NCBI RefSeq assembly: GCF_000826545.1 | Contig: NZ_CDME01000008.1 | Span: 1,223,707-1,287,706, forward strand | Direction: 5' to 3' | Length of the DNA: 64,000 bases | Source: Kibdelosporangium sp. MJ126-NF4 | GTDB lineage: Bacteria; Actinomycetota; Actinomycetes; Mycobacteriales; Pseudonocardiaceae | In this document: positions 1 to 8,338 of the stretch, piece after piece | Numbering within the stretch: position 1 is the first letter of the stretch | Layout of the letters: every line of letters starts with the position of its first letter | Program-made: the position numbers and the translations under genes | Notes under the pieces: generated by a model | Told to the model about the DNA's origin: nothing | What the model saw: the letters and a program-made list of their open reading frames with translations, nothing else | Databases searched by the model: none

Positions 1-394
1 GGTGTTTGCGTAGGCCGACCTCCCGACACGCCGTGGTATGGCTACGCCCAGGCCATACGGGAGGGACACCCCACGAACCACACCCCTGCGCATTCGCGCG
101 CACACCACACACCTTGCGCTCTTGCGCTCCTACGCGCGACAGCCGTCTTCCAGCCGGAACCCGCGCACACCACCCCAACCACGACCGGCACCCACACGAT
201 TGGCCGACCGCCCGACTTTGACGGAACCTTGCCGCGGCCGCCGGGGCGGATCTTCACGAGTTGTTCGGCGGGCAGGCGGAAGGATCATGTCCGGGTAGCG
301 CGGCGGCGCGTTGGCCCGGCTCGTGATCACTTTCCGGTAGACAACGGCCTCCCGTCGTCTGTTGGCGGAGGGTGATTGGAAGGGCCGCGCGGCG

Positions 395-640
395 GTGGAT
401 GCGGCGGTCGTCGAGCGGCGGATGGTGGCGGGTGAGTTGCGGTGTCCGCGATGCGCGGGAGTGCGTACGGGTTGGGGTTATGGGCGTGAGGAGCGTTGGG
501 GGCGGAGCAGGATCGTGCGGTCTGGCTTCGTCCGCGCCGGTCACGATGTTCGGCCTGGGGGTCAGGCATGTGTTGTTGCCGGTGGTGGCATTGCACCGCT
601 GGGTCACCAGTGGGGTCAGAGGCGGACGGCTGGCAACGGC
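395..640 (+). pseudogene. Relic of an IS-associated zinc-ribbon/HTH protein (DUF6431-like)
   Basis: Three consecutive segments in three different frames read as one protein. First comes VERRMVAGELRCPRCAG (about 395-500), then LRPRRSRCSA (about 522-552), then GVRHVLLPVVALHRW (about 559-603). The order CPxC, RPRRxRC, HVLLP resembles the N-terminus of transposase-like DUF6431 proteins in actinomycetes. That family match is from memory and not computed. At least two frameshifts are needed to join the parts and no continuation of the family is visible downstream, so this is a dead fragment. No terminal inverted repeats were recognised. Confidence 0.45.
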
Positions 641-1048
641 GGGAATCCGATGCTGGCTGGCAACTGTGGTGTTTGCAAGCACCAGATGCCGTCGTTGGAC
701 TGATCCACCCGTTGCCCTCGGGGGGCGGATCGGGCAGGCCTGGAGTGGGCCCGGCGCCCAGTCGAGAACTTGTCAGCAACCAGTACTTTGCGGCTCATGA
801 TGATGTCGCGTGTTGGTCCGGAGGGGACCAAGTAGTGGCTATTTCGTTGAGAAGCAAGAAGATCCTGAACTTCACCTGGTGTGCGTCCGGAAATGGCTGG
901 CGGCCCGCTCCTGTCCTGTTGGGGCTTGGGAAGTCCGCCCGCCGGGCAGACGCGTGGTCTCGTCCCCGCACGTCACGCGCGGTCCATCCTTTCGCGGATG
1001 ACCCCAGCCCTGGTCACCCGCGTGGAATCGCGCATCGCGGCCTGATGC
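641..1048. other. Intergenic stretch, no gene recognised
   Basis: Open frames here are short, mutually overlapping and lack protein-like composition. The stretch separates the DUF6431-like relic from the 3' end of the RNA ligase gene. Bases 1-394 are similar: no gene was recognised there. Confidence 0.5.
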
Positions 1049-2008
1049 TCACCTGTTGTGGTGGATATTCGCCTGAAGGGTCGTTGCGGTTCTTCGGATG
1101 AGAGCTTGCAGCTCCGCCTCCTCATCGTCGACGAGCGCTGCCATTGCCGCTGGAAATGCCTGGGACAGGTCCACCAAGACGTCGAGGGTCGCCTCGTCCA
1201 GGAGTTCATCGAGGCCCGTGGGTCCGACCTTCGAGCGCGCGCTGGCCAGCCGCGTCGGGTTCACCATGGCCTGGCCGATCTGGCGCAGGTCGGCCAGGGG
1301 AAGGCGGGCCTGCGGGTCCCAGGGACGGCTTTGGTCGAAGCGCTGCTCATCGAACTCGTCGATCTTCGTCTTGACGATCGGGCGCTGCTGCGGGGGCAGC
1401 GGCGTGTCGGGGCGCAGGACGACTCCCTCGGCCAGGTTGTTCGGCAGCTCGGGCAGGCCGTGCATGTGTGGCACGCGGCTGCGGAATCGGACCGGTAGGG
1501 CATCCAGGGCCGATCGGGTGTCCCTGGCCAGCAGCGGTACCACATCAAGATCGGCGTCGGCGGCGATTGCGGCGACGTGCGCATAGGGTTGGAAGATGCC
1601 GGGATCGTCCGGGCCGTCGTGGATCAACACGTCGAAAAGGGCGAAGCGGATATCCGGGCTGTACCAGATCCCTGTTTGTACTGCGGCGGTACCCGGGATC
1701 GGCGCGACCTTGGGATGGGGATAGCAGCCGCCGTACAGCTCGCCGTAGATCCTTACGGCTGCGCCGCTCCGCGCCAACGCGACCTTCACGGCCTGTTCGA
1801 GGTTGCTGCGCAGCAGCTGCCAACCGAAAAACGGCTCGTCGCCGCGCAGCCACGCCTTGCGCTTGCCCACGGACACATCACGACCGTCGAAGGCGATGAC
1901 GAGTTGGGCACCATGAACCTTCTCCGTCGCCACCCAAGGACCGCCGACACCCGTTCCGCCGAACTGCTGGGCCGTAGGGATTTTGGGGTAGGGTAGGTGC
2001 AGTATCAC
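1049..2008 (-). CDS. Rnl2-family RNA ligase
   Basis: ATP-dependent RNA ligase of the T4 Rnl2 type, which seals RNA ends through a covalent lysyl-AMP intermediate. The nucleotidyltransferase motifs are visible in order: motif I EKVHG with Lys30, motif III RIYGELYGG around residue 90, motif IIIa FALFDVLI around 122-129, motif IV AEGVVLRP around 193-200, and motif V VKTKI with Lys213 and Lys215. All catalytic residues seem present, so the 319-residue protein is probably active. It stands alone: no kinase/phosphatase, tRNA-repair or toxin partner adjoins it, and flanking DNA holds relics. RNA repair is the likely role, but its substrate cannot be read from the sequence. Confidence 0.88.
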   Translation of the reverse strand: MILHLPYPKIPTAQQFGGTGVGGPWVATEKVHGAQLVIAFDGRDVSVGKRKAWLRGDEPFFGWQLLRSNLEQAVKVALARSGAAVRIYGELYGGCYPHPKVAPIPGTAAVQTGIWYSPDIRFALFDVLIHDGPDDPGIFQPYAHVAAIAADADLDVVPLLARDTRSALDALPVRFRSRVPHMHGLPELPNNLAEGVVLRPDTPLPPQQRPIVKTKIDEFDEQRFDQSRPWDPQARLPLADLRQIGQAMVNPTRLASARSKVGPTGLDELLDEATLDVLVDLSQAFPAAMAALVDDEEAELQALIRRTATTLQANIHHNR

Positions 2009-2029
2009 GGTAGTATGACCCGGCCAAGG

Positions 2030-2260
2030 TCAGAACTTCACGGCGATATCGAGGGCGCAGCGGGCTCCGCTGCGATGCCGACGACCGCCGCGTGGCGATT
2101 CGAGACCGAACATCCTCTTTTCGGCAGAGTCGGACGTTGACCATCCTTGATCGAATTGCCAGCACTCGATCAACGGCGGCGGCAGTTGAGTGCGTTGGGC
2201 GAACCACCGATCAGCGGCATGAGCGTGCGTCATGCTGAACTGCCGGTTGGCGGGCGGCAC
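2030..2260 (-). CDS. Possible small hypothetical protein
   Basis: A 76-codon frame just upstream of the RNA ligase on the same strand. It has a fair coding look (GC-rich third positions, a W/F-containing middle, a basic C-terminus) but no family was recognised. The start is uncertain and no convincing ribosome binding site was seen. It may be a remnant. If real it could precede the ligase in a short transcript. Confidence 0.22.
   Translation of the reverse strand: MPPANRQFSMTHAHAADRWFAQRTQLPPPLIECWQFDQGWSTSDSAEKRMFGLESPRGGRRHRSGARCALDIAVKF
2209..2225. repeat. 17-bp dispersed repeat, copy 1
   Basis: GATCAGCGGCATGAGCG, identical to bases 11154-11170, where it forms the right arm of a palindromic element. 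A diverged form (ATCGCGGCATGAGCGG) occurs near 16412-16427. Confidence 0.6.
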
Positions 2261-2372
2261 ACTCAGTAGCTTGATTCGCTGCGCGATGACCGCGAGTGCG
2301 TAATGTCCATGCGGAGCGGGTGTCCATGCGGATATAACTACGAGGTGGCCGGAACCCTGGGGTGCTCCCTAC

Positions 2373-2671
2373 GTGCCATCGGCCGATCCGGACAACCCTC
2401 GGCCTGCACAACCACGCGGCTTCGTTCGGTGCACCGACGAAGGATTCGTTGTCTCAGCGGGCACTCGAGACACTGTTGTCCTGCATCCGGATGACGCACG
2501 GAGTCTGCAGCCGCTGCCGAACGGGGAGAACAGCTACGGATGCTGCGGCCCAACGGAGATTCGGGCCTGAACAGAGCGTGTCCGTGCGGTGCTCCTGTCG
2601 CCACTCTCGCGGCTGATTGCGCTACGCAATATGAACTGCATCTCGAACCAGGTCAAGTACACCAAACGTGA
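2373..2671 (+). pseudogene. Frameshifted small Cys-rich conserved protein
   Basis: The first frame gives a protein with GFVRCTDEGFVVSAGTRD and, later, GENSYGCCGPT, then is lost around 2551-2556. The next frame continues smoothly as GDSGLNRACPCGAPVATLAA and ends at a stop at 2669-2671. A single missing base would explain the break. The joined product would be about 98 residues with CC and CPC pairs, which looks like a small zinc-ribbon-type hypothetical protein. No function is known to me. A GTG at 2373 is the best start, although the upstream frame is also partly open. Confidence 0.55.
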
Positions 2672-2842
2672 TCACGCGTCGGCGGTCCAACGCTGGACAA
2701 GGACGCCTGATGAGCCGAACACATCCACTGGCGCCTTCTCGCGGCATGAGAGTGCGACGGTGCGCGTGGTGTGGAGGCAGCTCATTCGCACGTGGGGCGC
2801 GGAAGTGGCCGGGAGCGGGACACGCTCCCGGCCAGCGATCTG

Positions 2843-3724
2843 CTACGCGGGCAGGGTGTTGGTCCACTCGGCGTTGATCCTGGCGCCGGCGGGGTTGGCC
2901 ACCTTGTTCACCGCCCCGTCCATACTGACGAAGACCGACGTCCCGTTCACCCGTCCGGTCGCCGGATCGACGACGAACCGCTCGCCCGTGGGCAGCAACA
3001 GGCCATGCCCGCCCGGCACCGTGCCGAGGTTCTTGACACCTGGATAGTTGGCGATCATGCGGAAGGCCGTGGCCCGGACCTCCGGCGTGGCTGGCAGTGT
3101 GGACACCAGTGAGATCAACGACTGGAAGCTGGCTTGTTCCCGGTCGCTCGCGGTGAGCTTGCCCGCGCTCGTCCTGGCGTCGCTGCGCTCGAGGGCCTCG
3201 GCGATCCAGGCCTTCAACGCGTCCGGGTCCGTCGGCAGGGCACGCAACTGCTCGAGGGTCAGATCGACGGCGACCAGCGAGAACGGGGTGGCTGAATGCG
3301 TCGTCATCGGCGTGACCTTGCCTCCCGTCTTCGCTCCCCGCATCCACAACTGACCGTCCGGCTTGATCCAGTACTCATACCCACTCGAAGCAGCAGCGCC
3401 GTCCGCCTCGGTCACCTTCACGTGCCAGTAGGTGCCAGACCCCTCGGGGGAACGCTCAGCGGCGGTGGCGGCCGCGAGCAGGATCTCCTGCCCACTGACC
3501 GTTTGCACCGGCGGACCGTCGACCGGTGCGGCCGGTATGGCCGCGATTGCCACGGCGGCAGCGGCCGCCGTGAGTCCGGCCCCCGCGATCAGCCATCCGG
3601 TCCGCCGCCGGGAGGCCCGGCCACCGCGTATCCGGTTCTGGAGCTGGTGCCGGCTGCGGTCGACCACGTCTTGGGACGGCTCGTCCATGGCCAGTGCGGC
3701 GCGCAGCGTCTGCAGGTCATTCAT
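2843..3724 (-). CDS. CU044_5270-type membrane-anchored partner of ECF sigma factor
   Basis: A 293-residue protein of the actinobacterial CU044_5270 family: a short cytoplasmic N-terminus of about 45 residues, one transmembrane helix (WLIAGAGLTAAAAAVAIAAI) and a large extracytoplasmic C-terminal domain. It starts at the ATG at 3724 (MNDLQTLRAAL), which overlaps the end of the upstream sigma factor gene by 8 bp, so translation is probably coupled. The gene order (sigma factor then membrane protein) suggests it senses an envelope signal and holds or releases the sigma factor. The anti-sigma role is inferred from context, because no zinc-binding anti-sigma motif is seen. Confidence 0.8.
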   Translation of the reverse strand: MNDLQTLRAALAMDEPSQDVVDRSRHQLQNRIRGGRASRRRTGWLIAGAGLTAAAAAVAIAAIPAAPVDGPPVQTVSGQEILLAAATAAERSPEGSGTYWHVKVTEADGAAASSGYEYWIKPDGQLWMRGAKTGGKVTPMTTHSATPFSLVAVDLTLEQLRALPTDPDALKAWIAEALERSDARTSAGKLTASDREQASFQSLISLVSTLPATPEVRATAFRMIANYPGVKNLGTVPGGHGLLLPTGERFVVDPATGRVNGTSVFVSMDGAVNKVANPAGARINAEWTNTLPA

Positions 3725-4289
3725 CGAGTGCCTCCGGGGTGAGGATGAGGTTGAGCTTCTTGCGTGCACGGTTGAGCCGGGAACCAACCGTGCCGGAGGA
3801 GATACCGAGCGCCGCGGCCACTTCCTCGTACCCGAGCTGGCCGAGCGCCACGAGCAGCAGTACGTCCCGTTCCCCGGCGGACAGCCGCGACAGCGCGTTC
3901 GCGAGCTGAGGAAGCAGCCGCCGGGCGGCCACCGACGCGACCACCCTGCTCTCGTGCCCCTCGACCGCTGGTGCGACGCTCACCCGTGCCAGCGCCCGAT
4001 AGTGGCGAGCCTCCCTGCGGCGGTGCCTGGCCACCAGATTCGTGGCGATGCCGAACAGCCAGACCCGCACCTCACCGCGTTCGGCGTCGAACGTGCCGCG
4101 CCGGTCGAACGCGACGAGGAACGTCTCCGCGGCGATGTCCTCCGCAGTCTGCGCGCCCACCCGGCCAGCCACATACCGGTAGATGGCCGCGAAGTAGCGA
4201 TCGTGCACTTCGGTGAACAGTTCCGGGTCCTGCGGCAACCGGTCGGCCAGGTCGGCATCGGTCACCTGCTCGCCCGTTCCCGCTGTCAT
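3717..4289 (-). CDS. ECF RNA polymerase sigma factor
   Basis: A 190-residue sigma-70 family factor with region 2 (FTEVHDRYFAAIYRYVAGRV, then AEDIAAETFLVAFDRR and VRVWLFGIATNLVARHRR) and region 4 (LSAGERDVLLLVALGQLGYE and a helix-turn-helix AAALGISSGTVGSRLNRAR). Its length is normal for the ECF class, with no extra C-terminal domain. It is the first gene of a two-gene unit with the membrane protein that overlaps its 3' end. Target promoters are not evident here; autoregulation is common in such pairs but not shown. Confidence 0.9.
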   Translation of the reverse strand: MTAGTGEQVTDADLADRLPQDPELFTEVHDRYFAAIYRYVAGRVGAQTAEDIAAETFLVAFDRRGTFDAERGEVRVWLFGIATNLVARHRRREARHYRALARVSVAPAVEGHESRVVASVAARRLLPQLANALSRLSAGERDVLLLVALGQLGYEEVAAALGISSGTVGSRLNRARKKLNLILTPEALDE

Positions 4290-4582
4290 ATGTCTGCCTC
4301 TGACATGTGGATCCTTCCCTTCGACAGTCAGCTTTCACCACCACTTCGCCGCCGCCCGGTTTCTTCTTCCCACCCGGCTGTAACGTGCCGCCCGCTGACC
4401 CCGGCACAAACGCAGCGACGAGTAGGCGGCGGTCAGCGAGCGGTTCGGGACGCTCGTTCACGTCCCGAACCGCTCACCACAGCGGCTACTCGCGCCGTGA
4501 GTGCCCTGTTTCCGGCAGCCCGCTATTGCCAGCTGCGAGTCAAAGTCCGCCGCACTGCCATGACTCGTAGGAGAGCGAATAG

Positions 4583-5062
4583 AGCGAGACGCGCACGATC
4601 ACCAGGGTCGACTGTATCGGCGAGGCTGCACGCCGCATCGCACAGCAAGATTCCGCCGTCCAACGAGCTGCCCAGGCACAAGCCACCACCGGCCCGACCA
4701 CGACCGGCCTGGGCGACACCACCGTTCCCGCGCGGCACGCAATGTCCACGTTGGACCGAATTGTCGACGAGGTGAGCGCGCCCGCCATCCCGGACGTCGA
4801 AGTGGCGGTCGTGGTGGAACGGAACCTCGTGGAAGTCACTGTCCCCACCGGAAAGGCACTCACAACGGCGGAACACGCCTTCCTGACGAGTGTCCGTGCA
4901 GCACGGTGATGCAGTCGTCATCACAACCAGGACGACACGCAACGAACCGCAGGCATGCACCTCACAGACCGCCTGCGATCCGCCACTGCGGTCCGGCATC
5001 GCGATCTACACCGGCGGCGCGCGATGCACCAGCGCGTTCACCGCGACCAGTGGCTGCGGTAA
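4583..5062 (+). pseudogene. Truncated, frameshifted streptogrisin-type (S1) serine protease
   Basis: Two frames join into the N-terminal half of a secreted S1A/S1E protease. From 4583 to 4909 one frame reads through a pro-domain-like stretch including EAARRIAQQDSAVQ, STLDRIVDEVSAPA and VEVAVVVERNLVEVTVP. From about 4890 the next frame continues HGDAVVITT, then LRSGIAIYTGGARCTSAFTA, matching the start of the mature alpha-lytic/streptogrisin fold. Homology ends before the TAGHC catalytic histidine, at the edge of the neighbouring convergent gene. The signal peptide, histidine, aspartate and serine are all missing. The relationship is judged by eye. Confidence 0.55.
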
Positions 5063-5599
5063 CTACCGCAGCGCCATACCTTTCTGCGCCAGCGCCTCGT
5101 CCAGGATGCGTACAGCCTTCGGGCCGACTCCGTGCAGCTCGAGCAGCTCGTGCTGCGTGCGAGTGGCGACCTGAGCCAGAGTGGTCAGGCCGGCTCTGAG
5201 CAATGCCTGTGTGGCTGGTCTGCCGATGGCGGCCGGAAGGTCGCTGTCGGCAGGCTTGGTCCCCGCGTCGGTGGCGGCCAGCGACGCCGCCAGCCACTTG
5301 GGGGCCCGGCAGTGCCACGCCGCCCGGACCAAGGCGTTGAGATCCTTGCCGTTGATGTCGGCCAACGGCACCTGGAAGCCGATGGGCGTGCCCATCCGCA
5401 CGAGCCGTTCCCCGGCCGGGTGCGCCGCCACAGCGGCCTCGGCCTCAGCGTCCGGCAGGCGAAGCTGCACGTGCCCGTCCTTGGTCACGGACGCGAATCC
5501 ATGGCCGCGCACGGAAAACGCGACCATCCCGAAGTGGGTGCCCTCCTCCACTTCCGGCAGGGCGAGCGCAGCCTTGCGCAACTGGGCCACGGTGGTCAT
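5063..5599 (-). CDS. MmcQ/YjbR-like protein fused to helix-hairpin-helix domain
   Basis: The 178-residue product starts at the ATG at 5599 (MTTVAQLRKAALALPEVEEG), which opens a YjbR/MmcQ-like fold of about 110 residues typified by the LPEVEEGTHFG and VQLRLPDAEAEAA segments. A C-terminal helix-hairpin-helix-like region follows (IGRPATQALLRAGL, then LLELHGVGPKAVRILDEAL), similar to those that contact DNA. The role is unknown; non-specific DNA binding is a reasonable inference from both parts. Its 3' end abuts the protease relic and may be the boundary of an old rearrangement. Confidence 0.82.
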   Translation of the reverse strand: MTTVAQLRKAALALPEVEEGTHFGMVAFSVRGHGFASVTKDGHVQLRLPDAEAEAAVAAHPAGERLVRMGTPIGFQVPLADINGKDLNALVRAAWHCRAPKWLAASLAATDAGTKPADSDLPAAIGRPATQALLRAGLTTLAQVATRTQHELLELHGVGPKAVRILDEALAQKGMALR

Positions 5600-5651
5600 G
5601 GGGCGATGGTAGACATCTCCATCGCCCCAATCCGTGTGACACTCCCAGCGA

Positions 5652-6953
5652 TCAGAAACCGGCGACCACCGGCACGGTGGGAGCGGGAGTGCTGGTCGGG
5701 AAGTCCTCGTCCTCACCGGCACCACCGCGATCGGTCAACGGGATCCGGTCGTACACAGCGGGATCGAGGTTGCGCACCTGCCCGCTGGACACCGCCGACA
5801 GGATTCCGTCGAGTCCGATGTTGACCGCTCTGGTCAGCATCTCCCGGTGCCGCTGGCCCAAGGTCTGTGTCTGGCCTCGGACCTCGAACAGCACGGCTCC
5901 GGAGCCGTTCAATGTGAACGTGGCAAGCCCGGTGCCCGGCAGGTTGATGTCCTGTGGATAGAGCGTGATGTTGCCGAACGCAGGCCGTTCGTTGGCCGCG
6001 CCCTGCAACGCGTTGTAAGCGGCGACATTGAGCTGCTTGTTGTACTTGAGGTCGTACTGGTTACGGTATTTGGCCCATACCGCGCCTTCAGGCGTGGTCG
6101 GGTCGGCGATGAACTTGCCCGACAGGCTGAGCGTGACGAATCGATTGGTGCCGGCGACCTTGTAGCAGGCGCCTTGGTGGTGCAGGTCGATGTAGGTGTC
6201 GACGTTGCCGAACTCCTGCTTCAGTCCAAGGTAGACATCACGCACGGTCTGTGCCTCCGGCGTGATGAACCAGCCCGGTTTCTCCGACACTCCAGGGAAG
6301 TCCTGCGGTCGCGGGCGGTAGGCCAAGTCGGGGTTGTAGTCCCTGTTGACGTCGAAGCCAGGACGAGTGCGGTAGTCGTCGCCCTGCTGCTGGCCGGTGA
6401 TGTGGTTCCATGCCGGTGGGGCGCCCCGCAGCTGCGGGAATCTGGCCTGTACTTCCTGCCAGGTCATGTCGTTGCCGCGCCGGTCAAGCTCGGCGGCGTC
6501 CGGATTCATCTTGGGAATCGCGACGATGGTGAGTTCCCGGCGGATCGTCTGTGCCTTGCGCGACTCGGATGTTGCCAGGAAGTCCAGCAACCTCAGTGTC
6601 GCGTCGGTGCCGGTTTTCTCGTTGCCGTGGATCTCGCTGGTGATCAGGATGACTTTGCGGCCGGTGCCGACTCGCGCGGTCTGCAGCAGGCGGCCACGGT
6701 TGGATCTGCCCACCTGCGTGACCTGCACCTTGCCGCCGCTCACTCGCTCGATACGGGCAAGCTCGTTGAGCATCTCCTGGTAGTCGGTGAACTCCGTGAT
6801 CGGATTTTCTCGAGGTACTTCGCTGCACGTCTCGGCGGCGCTGGCCGAGTTGACCGGTGCAACCAGAGTGGGAATCGCGAGCGCGCTGCCCAGCATGATC
6901 GCGCTCACCCATAGCGCTGGTCGACGCTGTCCGATGACAAGCATGTCGTCCAT
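5652..6953 (-). CDS. Secreted M14-family zinc carboxypeptidase
   Basis: A 433-residue product from ATG 6953. An N-terminal signal peptide ends near residue 40 (hydrophobic VSAIMLGSALAIPTL then SASAA). The M14 zinc site is complete: His109 and Glu112 in SEIHGNEKTG and His258 or 259 in DLHHQG. The substrate-binding arginine lies in DVNRDYN (around 201-207) and the catalytic glutamate in VLFEVRG (Glu357). The enzyme should remove C-terminal residues from peptides outside the cell. An acidic, proline-rich tail follows the domain. The open frame extends upstream of 6953, but the signal peptide fixes this start. Confidence 0.88.
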   Translation of the reverse strand: MDDMLVIGQRRPALWVSAIMLGSALAIPTLVAPVNSASAAETCSEVPRENPITEFTDYQEMLNELARIERVSGGKVQVTQVGRSNRGRLLQTARVGTGRKVILITSEIHGNEKTGTDATLRLLDFLATSESRKAQTIRRELTIVAIPKMNPDAAELDRRGNDMTWQEVQARFPQLRGAPPAWNHITGQQQGDDYRTRPGFDVNRDYNPDLAYRPRPQDFPGVSEKPGWFITPEAQTVRDVYLGLKQEFGNVDTYIDLHHQGACYKVAGTNRFVTLSLSGKFIADPTTPEGAVWAKYRNQYDLKYNKQLNVAAYNALQGAANERPAFGNITLYPQDINLPGTGLATFTLNGSGAVLFEVRGQTQTLGQRHREMLTRAVNIGLDGILSAVSSGQVRNLDPAVYDRIPLTDRGGAGEDEDFPTSTPAPTVPVVAGF

Positions 6954-7308
6954 TAAACCGACGTTGCCATGTGGGCGATAGCGAAGAAGGTAGGCCGTGG
7001 AGGCGTTGTGAATGTTCGGTGGGAATTGTCGTGCTGACAACGGCCGGACTGTCCTGGCGGCAACACGTTCCGGCGACATGGAAACCGTGGATGTGCTCCC
7101 CGTCAGTGCAACTGGCACAGTGCCGACGTTCCACGGCGTCCTCGATCCGCGGCTCGCCCCGGCTATCTCGCCTGCCCGACCGCCTCATCGCGCTGCGCAA
7201 ATCCGCTTGAAGGTGGCGGATGAGCAGGCCGCTGACCAAGTGGTCCGCCAAGTAGGTCCGGGCTGATTCGACGCACCGGGTCGCGGCACCTGCGCGAAGG
7301 GGCCTCGG

Positions 7309-7989
7309 TCACAGGTCGGCGATGAGCTTCAGGACGAGGTCTGCAGTGTCGTGCATGACGTTGTGTGGGGTGTCCCAGGTATGCACAGTGAACTGTTCGT
7401 CGGCGCGTGCTTTCGCCGTCATCGCCGCGAGCGGGGATTCGCCAGGCCAGCCTGTCGCTTCGACATAGTGCTTGACGGGTACGCCGCGCCATGCCCCCGT
7501 GAGTTTCGATGCTTGCATCAGTGTGGCCAGCGGGTGCGGACGCGCACGCTTGTCGAAAAACGGCAAGGGGTCGACGAAAGCTCCGGTGCGGGCTGACGCG
7601 TCGACGTACCAGGCGTGCTCCTCGTCGTTGGTCATCGACCAGCTGGAATCCCCGTTTTCGGGGATCAGGGCGTCCAGATAGACCAGTGCTCGGATTCGGT
7701 CGCATTCGGCGTCCGCGACACCGCTGATGATGCTTCCGCCGTAGCTGTGGCCAACGAGGACGGCATCACGCTCGCCGTCCACCTCTGGGGGAACTGCCCG
7801 TAGTGCCTGGATGGCCTGGTGCACGTGGTCGTCCAGGGTGATCACCTGTTGTGGCGGGTTCGCGTCCGGATCCAGGCCCATGGGCGTGAGCGCGACGACG
7901 GTGTGCCCGGCCTCCTCGAGAGCGGGGACTACGGGGTCGTACCACCAGCCGCCGTGGTTGGCGCCAGGTACAAGCAGATAGGTGGTCAC
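7309..7989 (-). CDS. Alpha/beta hydrolase (EstA/HNL-like small esterase)
   Basis: A 226-residue single-domain hydrolase with the GHSYGGS nucleophile elbow (Ser82), a MTTYLLVPGANHGGWWYDPV N-terminus typical of the salicylate-esterase/hydroxynitrile-lyase-like group, and a C-terminal His in PHNVMHDT. The GTG at 7989 is preceded by AAGGAA, which fixes the start although the frame stays open upstream through the remains of a glyoxalase gene. Substrate unknown. It is monocistronic by appearance. Confidence 0.86.
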   Translation of the reverse strand: MTTYLLVPGANHGGWWYDPVVPALEEAGHTVVALTPMGLDPDANPPQQVITLDDHVHQAIQALRAVPPEVDGERDAVLVGHSYGGSIISGVADAECDRIRALVYLDALIPENGDSSWSMTNDEEHAWYVDASARTGAFVDPLPFFDKRARPHPLATLMQASKLTGAWRGVPVKHYVEATGWPGESPLAAMTAKARADEQFTVHTWDTPHNVMHDTADLVLKLIADL

Positions 7990-8059
7990 GGATGGATTTC
8001 CTTCATGTGAGGCATAGCCAGGGCTGGTAGGGCAAAGCCGAGATATGAAGACCGTCAAG

Positions 8060-8186
8060 CAGCCGTTGGGGCATGACTCGAGAGCCTGTAGCGACCAGCT
8101 GTTGCCGTCAGGATCGCGGAAGTGGACGAATTGGCCCGGTCGACGTCGGTCACCGGAACGGGGATGAGTTCGATCTTCCAGTCCAT
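8060..8186 (-). pseudogene. Glyoxalase/VOC protein reduced to its two ends
   Basis: The segment begins with an ATG at 8186 encoding MDWKIELIPVPVTDVDRA, the standard opening of a glyoxalase-like (VOC) protein. About 50 bp later another frame gives GQFVHFRDPDGNSWSLQAL, the usual last strand of the same family. About 90 central residues are gone and the join is out of frame near 8131-8140. The result is a deletion scar directly upstream of the esterase gene, whose frame runs into it. Confidence 0.7.
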
Positions 8187-8338
8187 CGTCGTACCGTAGG
8201 ACGTGGGTACGACATTCTTCGCTCCGCTGGACAGCCGACAGCATCGATGGACCTGCCGACAGTGGTCGACGAGTGCCCTGCCTGTGCTGGCTCCGGCCGA
8301 ACCGATTCCTTTCCGGCTTGTCCGGTGTCTGCCCTGTT

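Noticed and set aside
496..1101. Long open frame on the + strand crossing into the RNA ligase gene
   Set aside because: It overlaps the antisense strand of the ligase and has low-complexity composition; only a short part overlaps the DUF6431-like relic.
3432..4775. A 447-codon open frame antisense to the ECF sigma factor and its partner
   Set aside because: It is the shadow of two well-supported genes on the other strand, typical of high-GC DNA, and its protein is Arg/Pro-rich without any domain.
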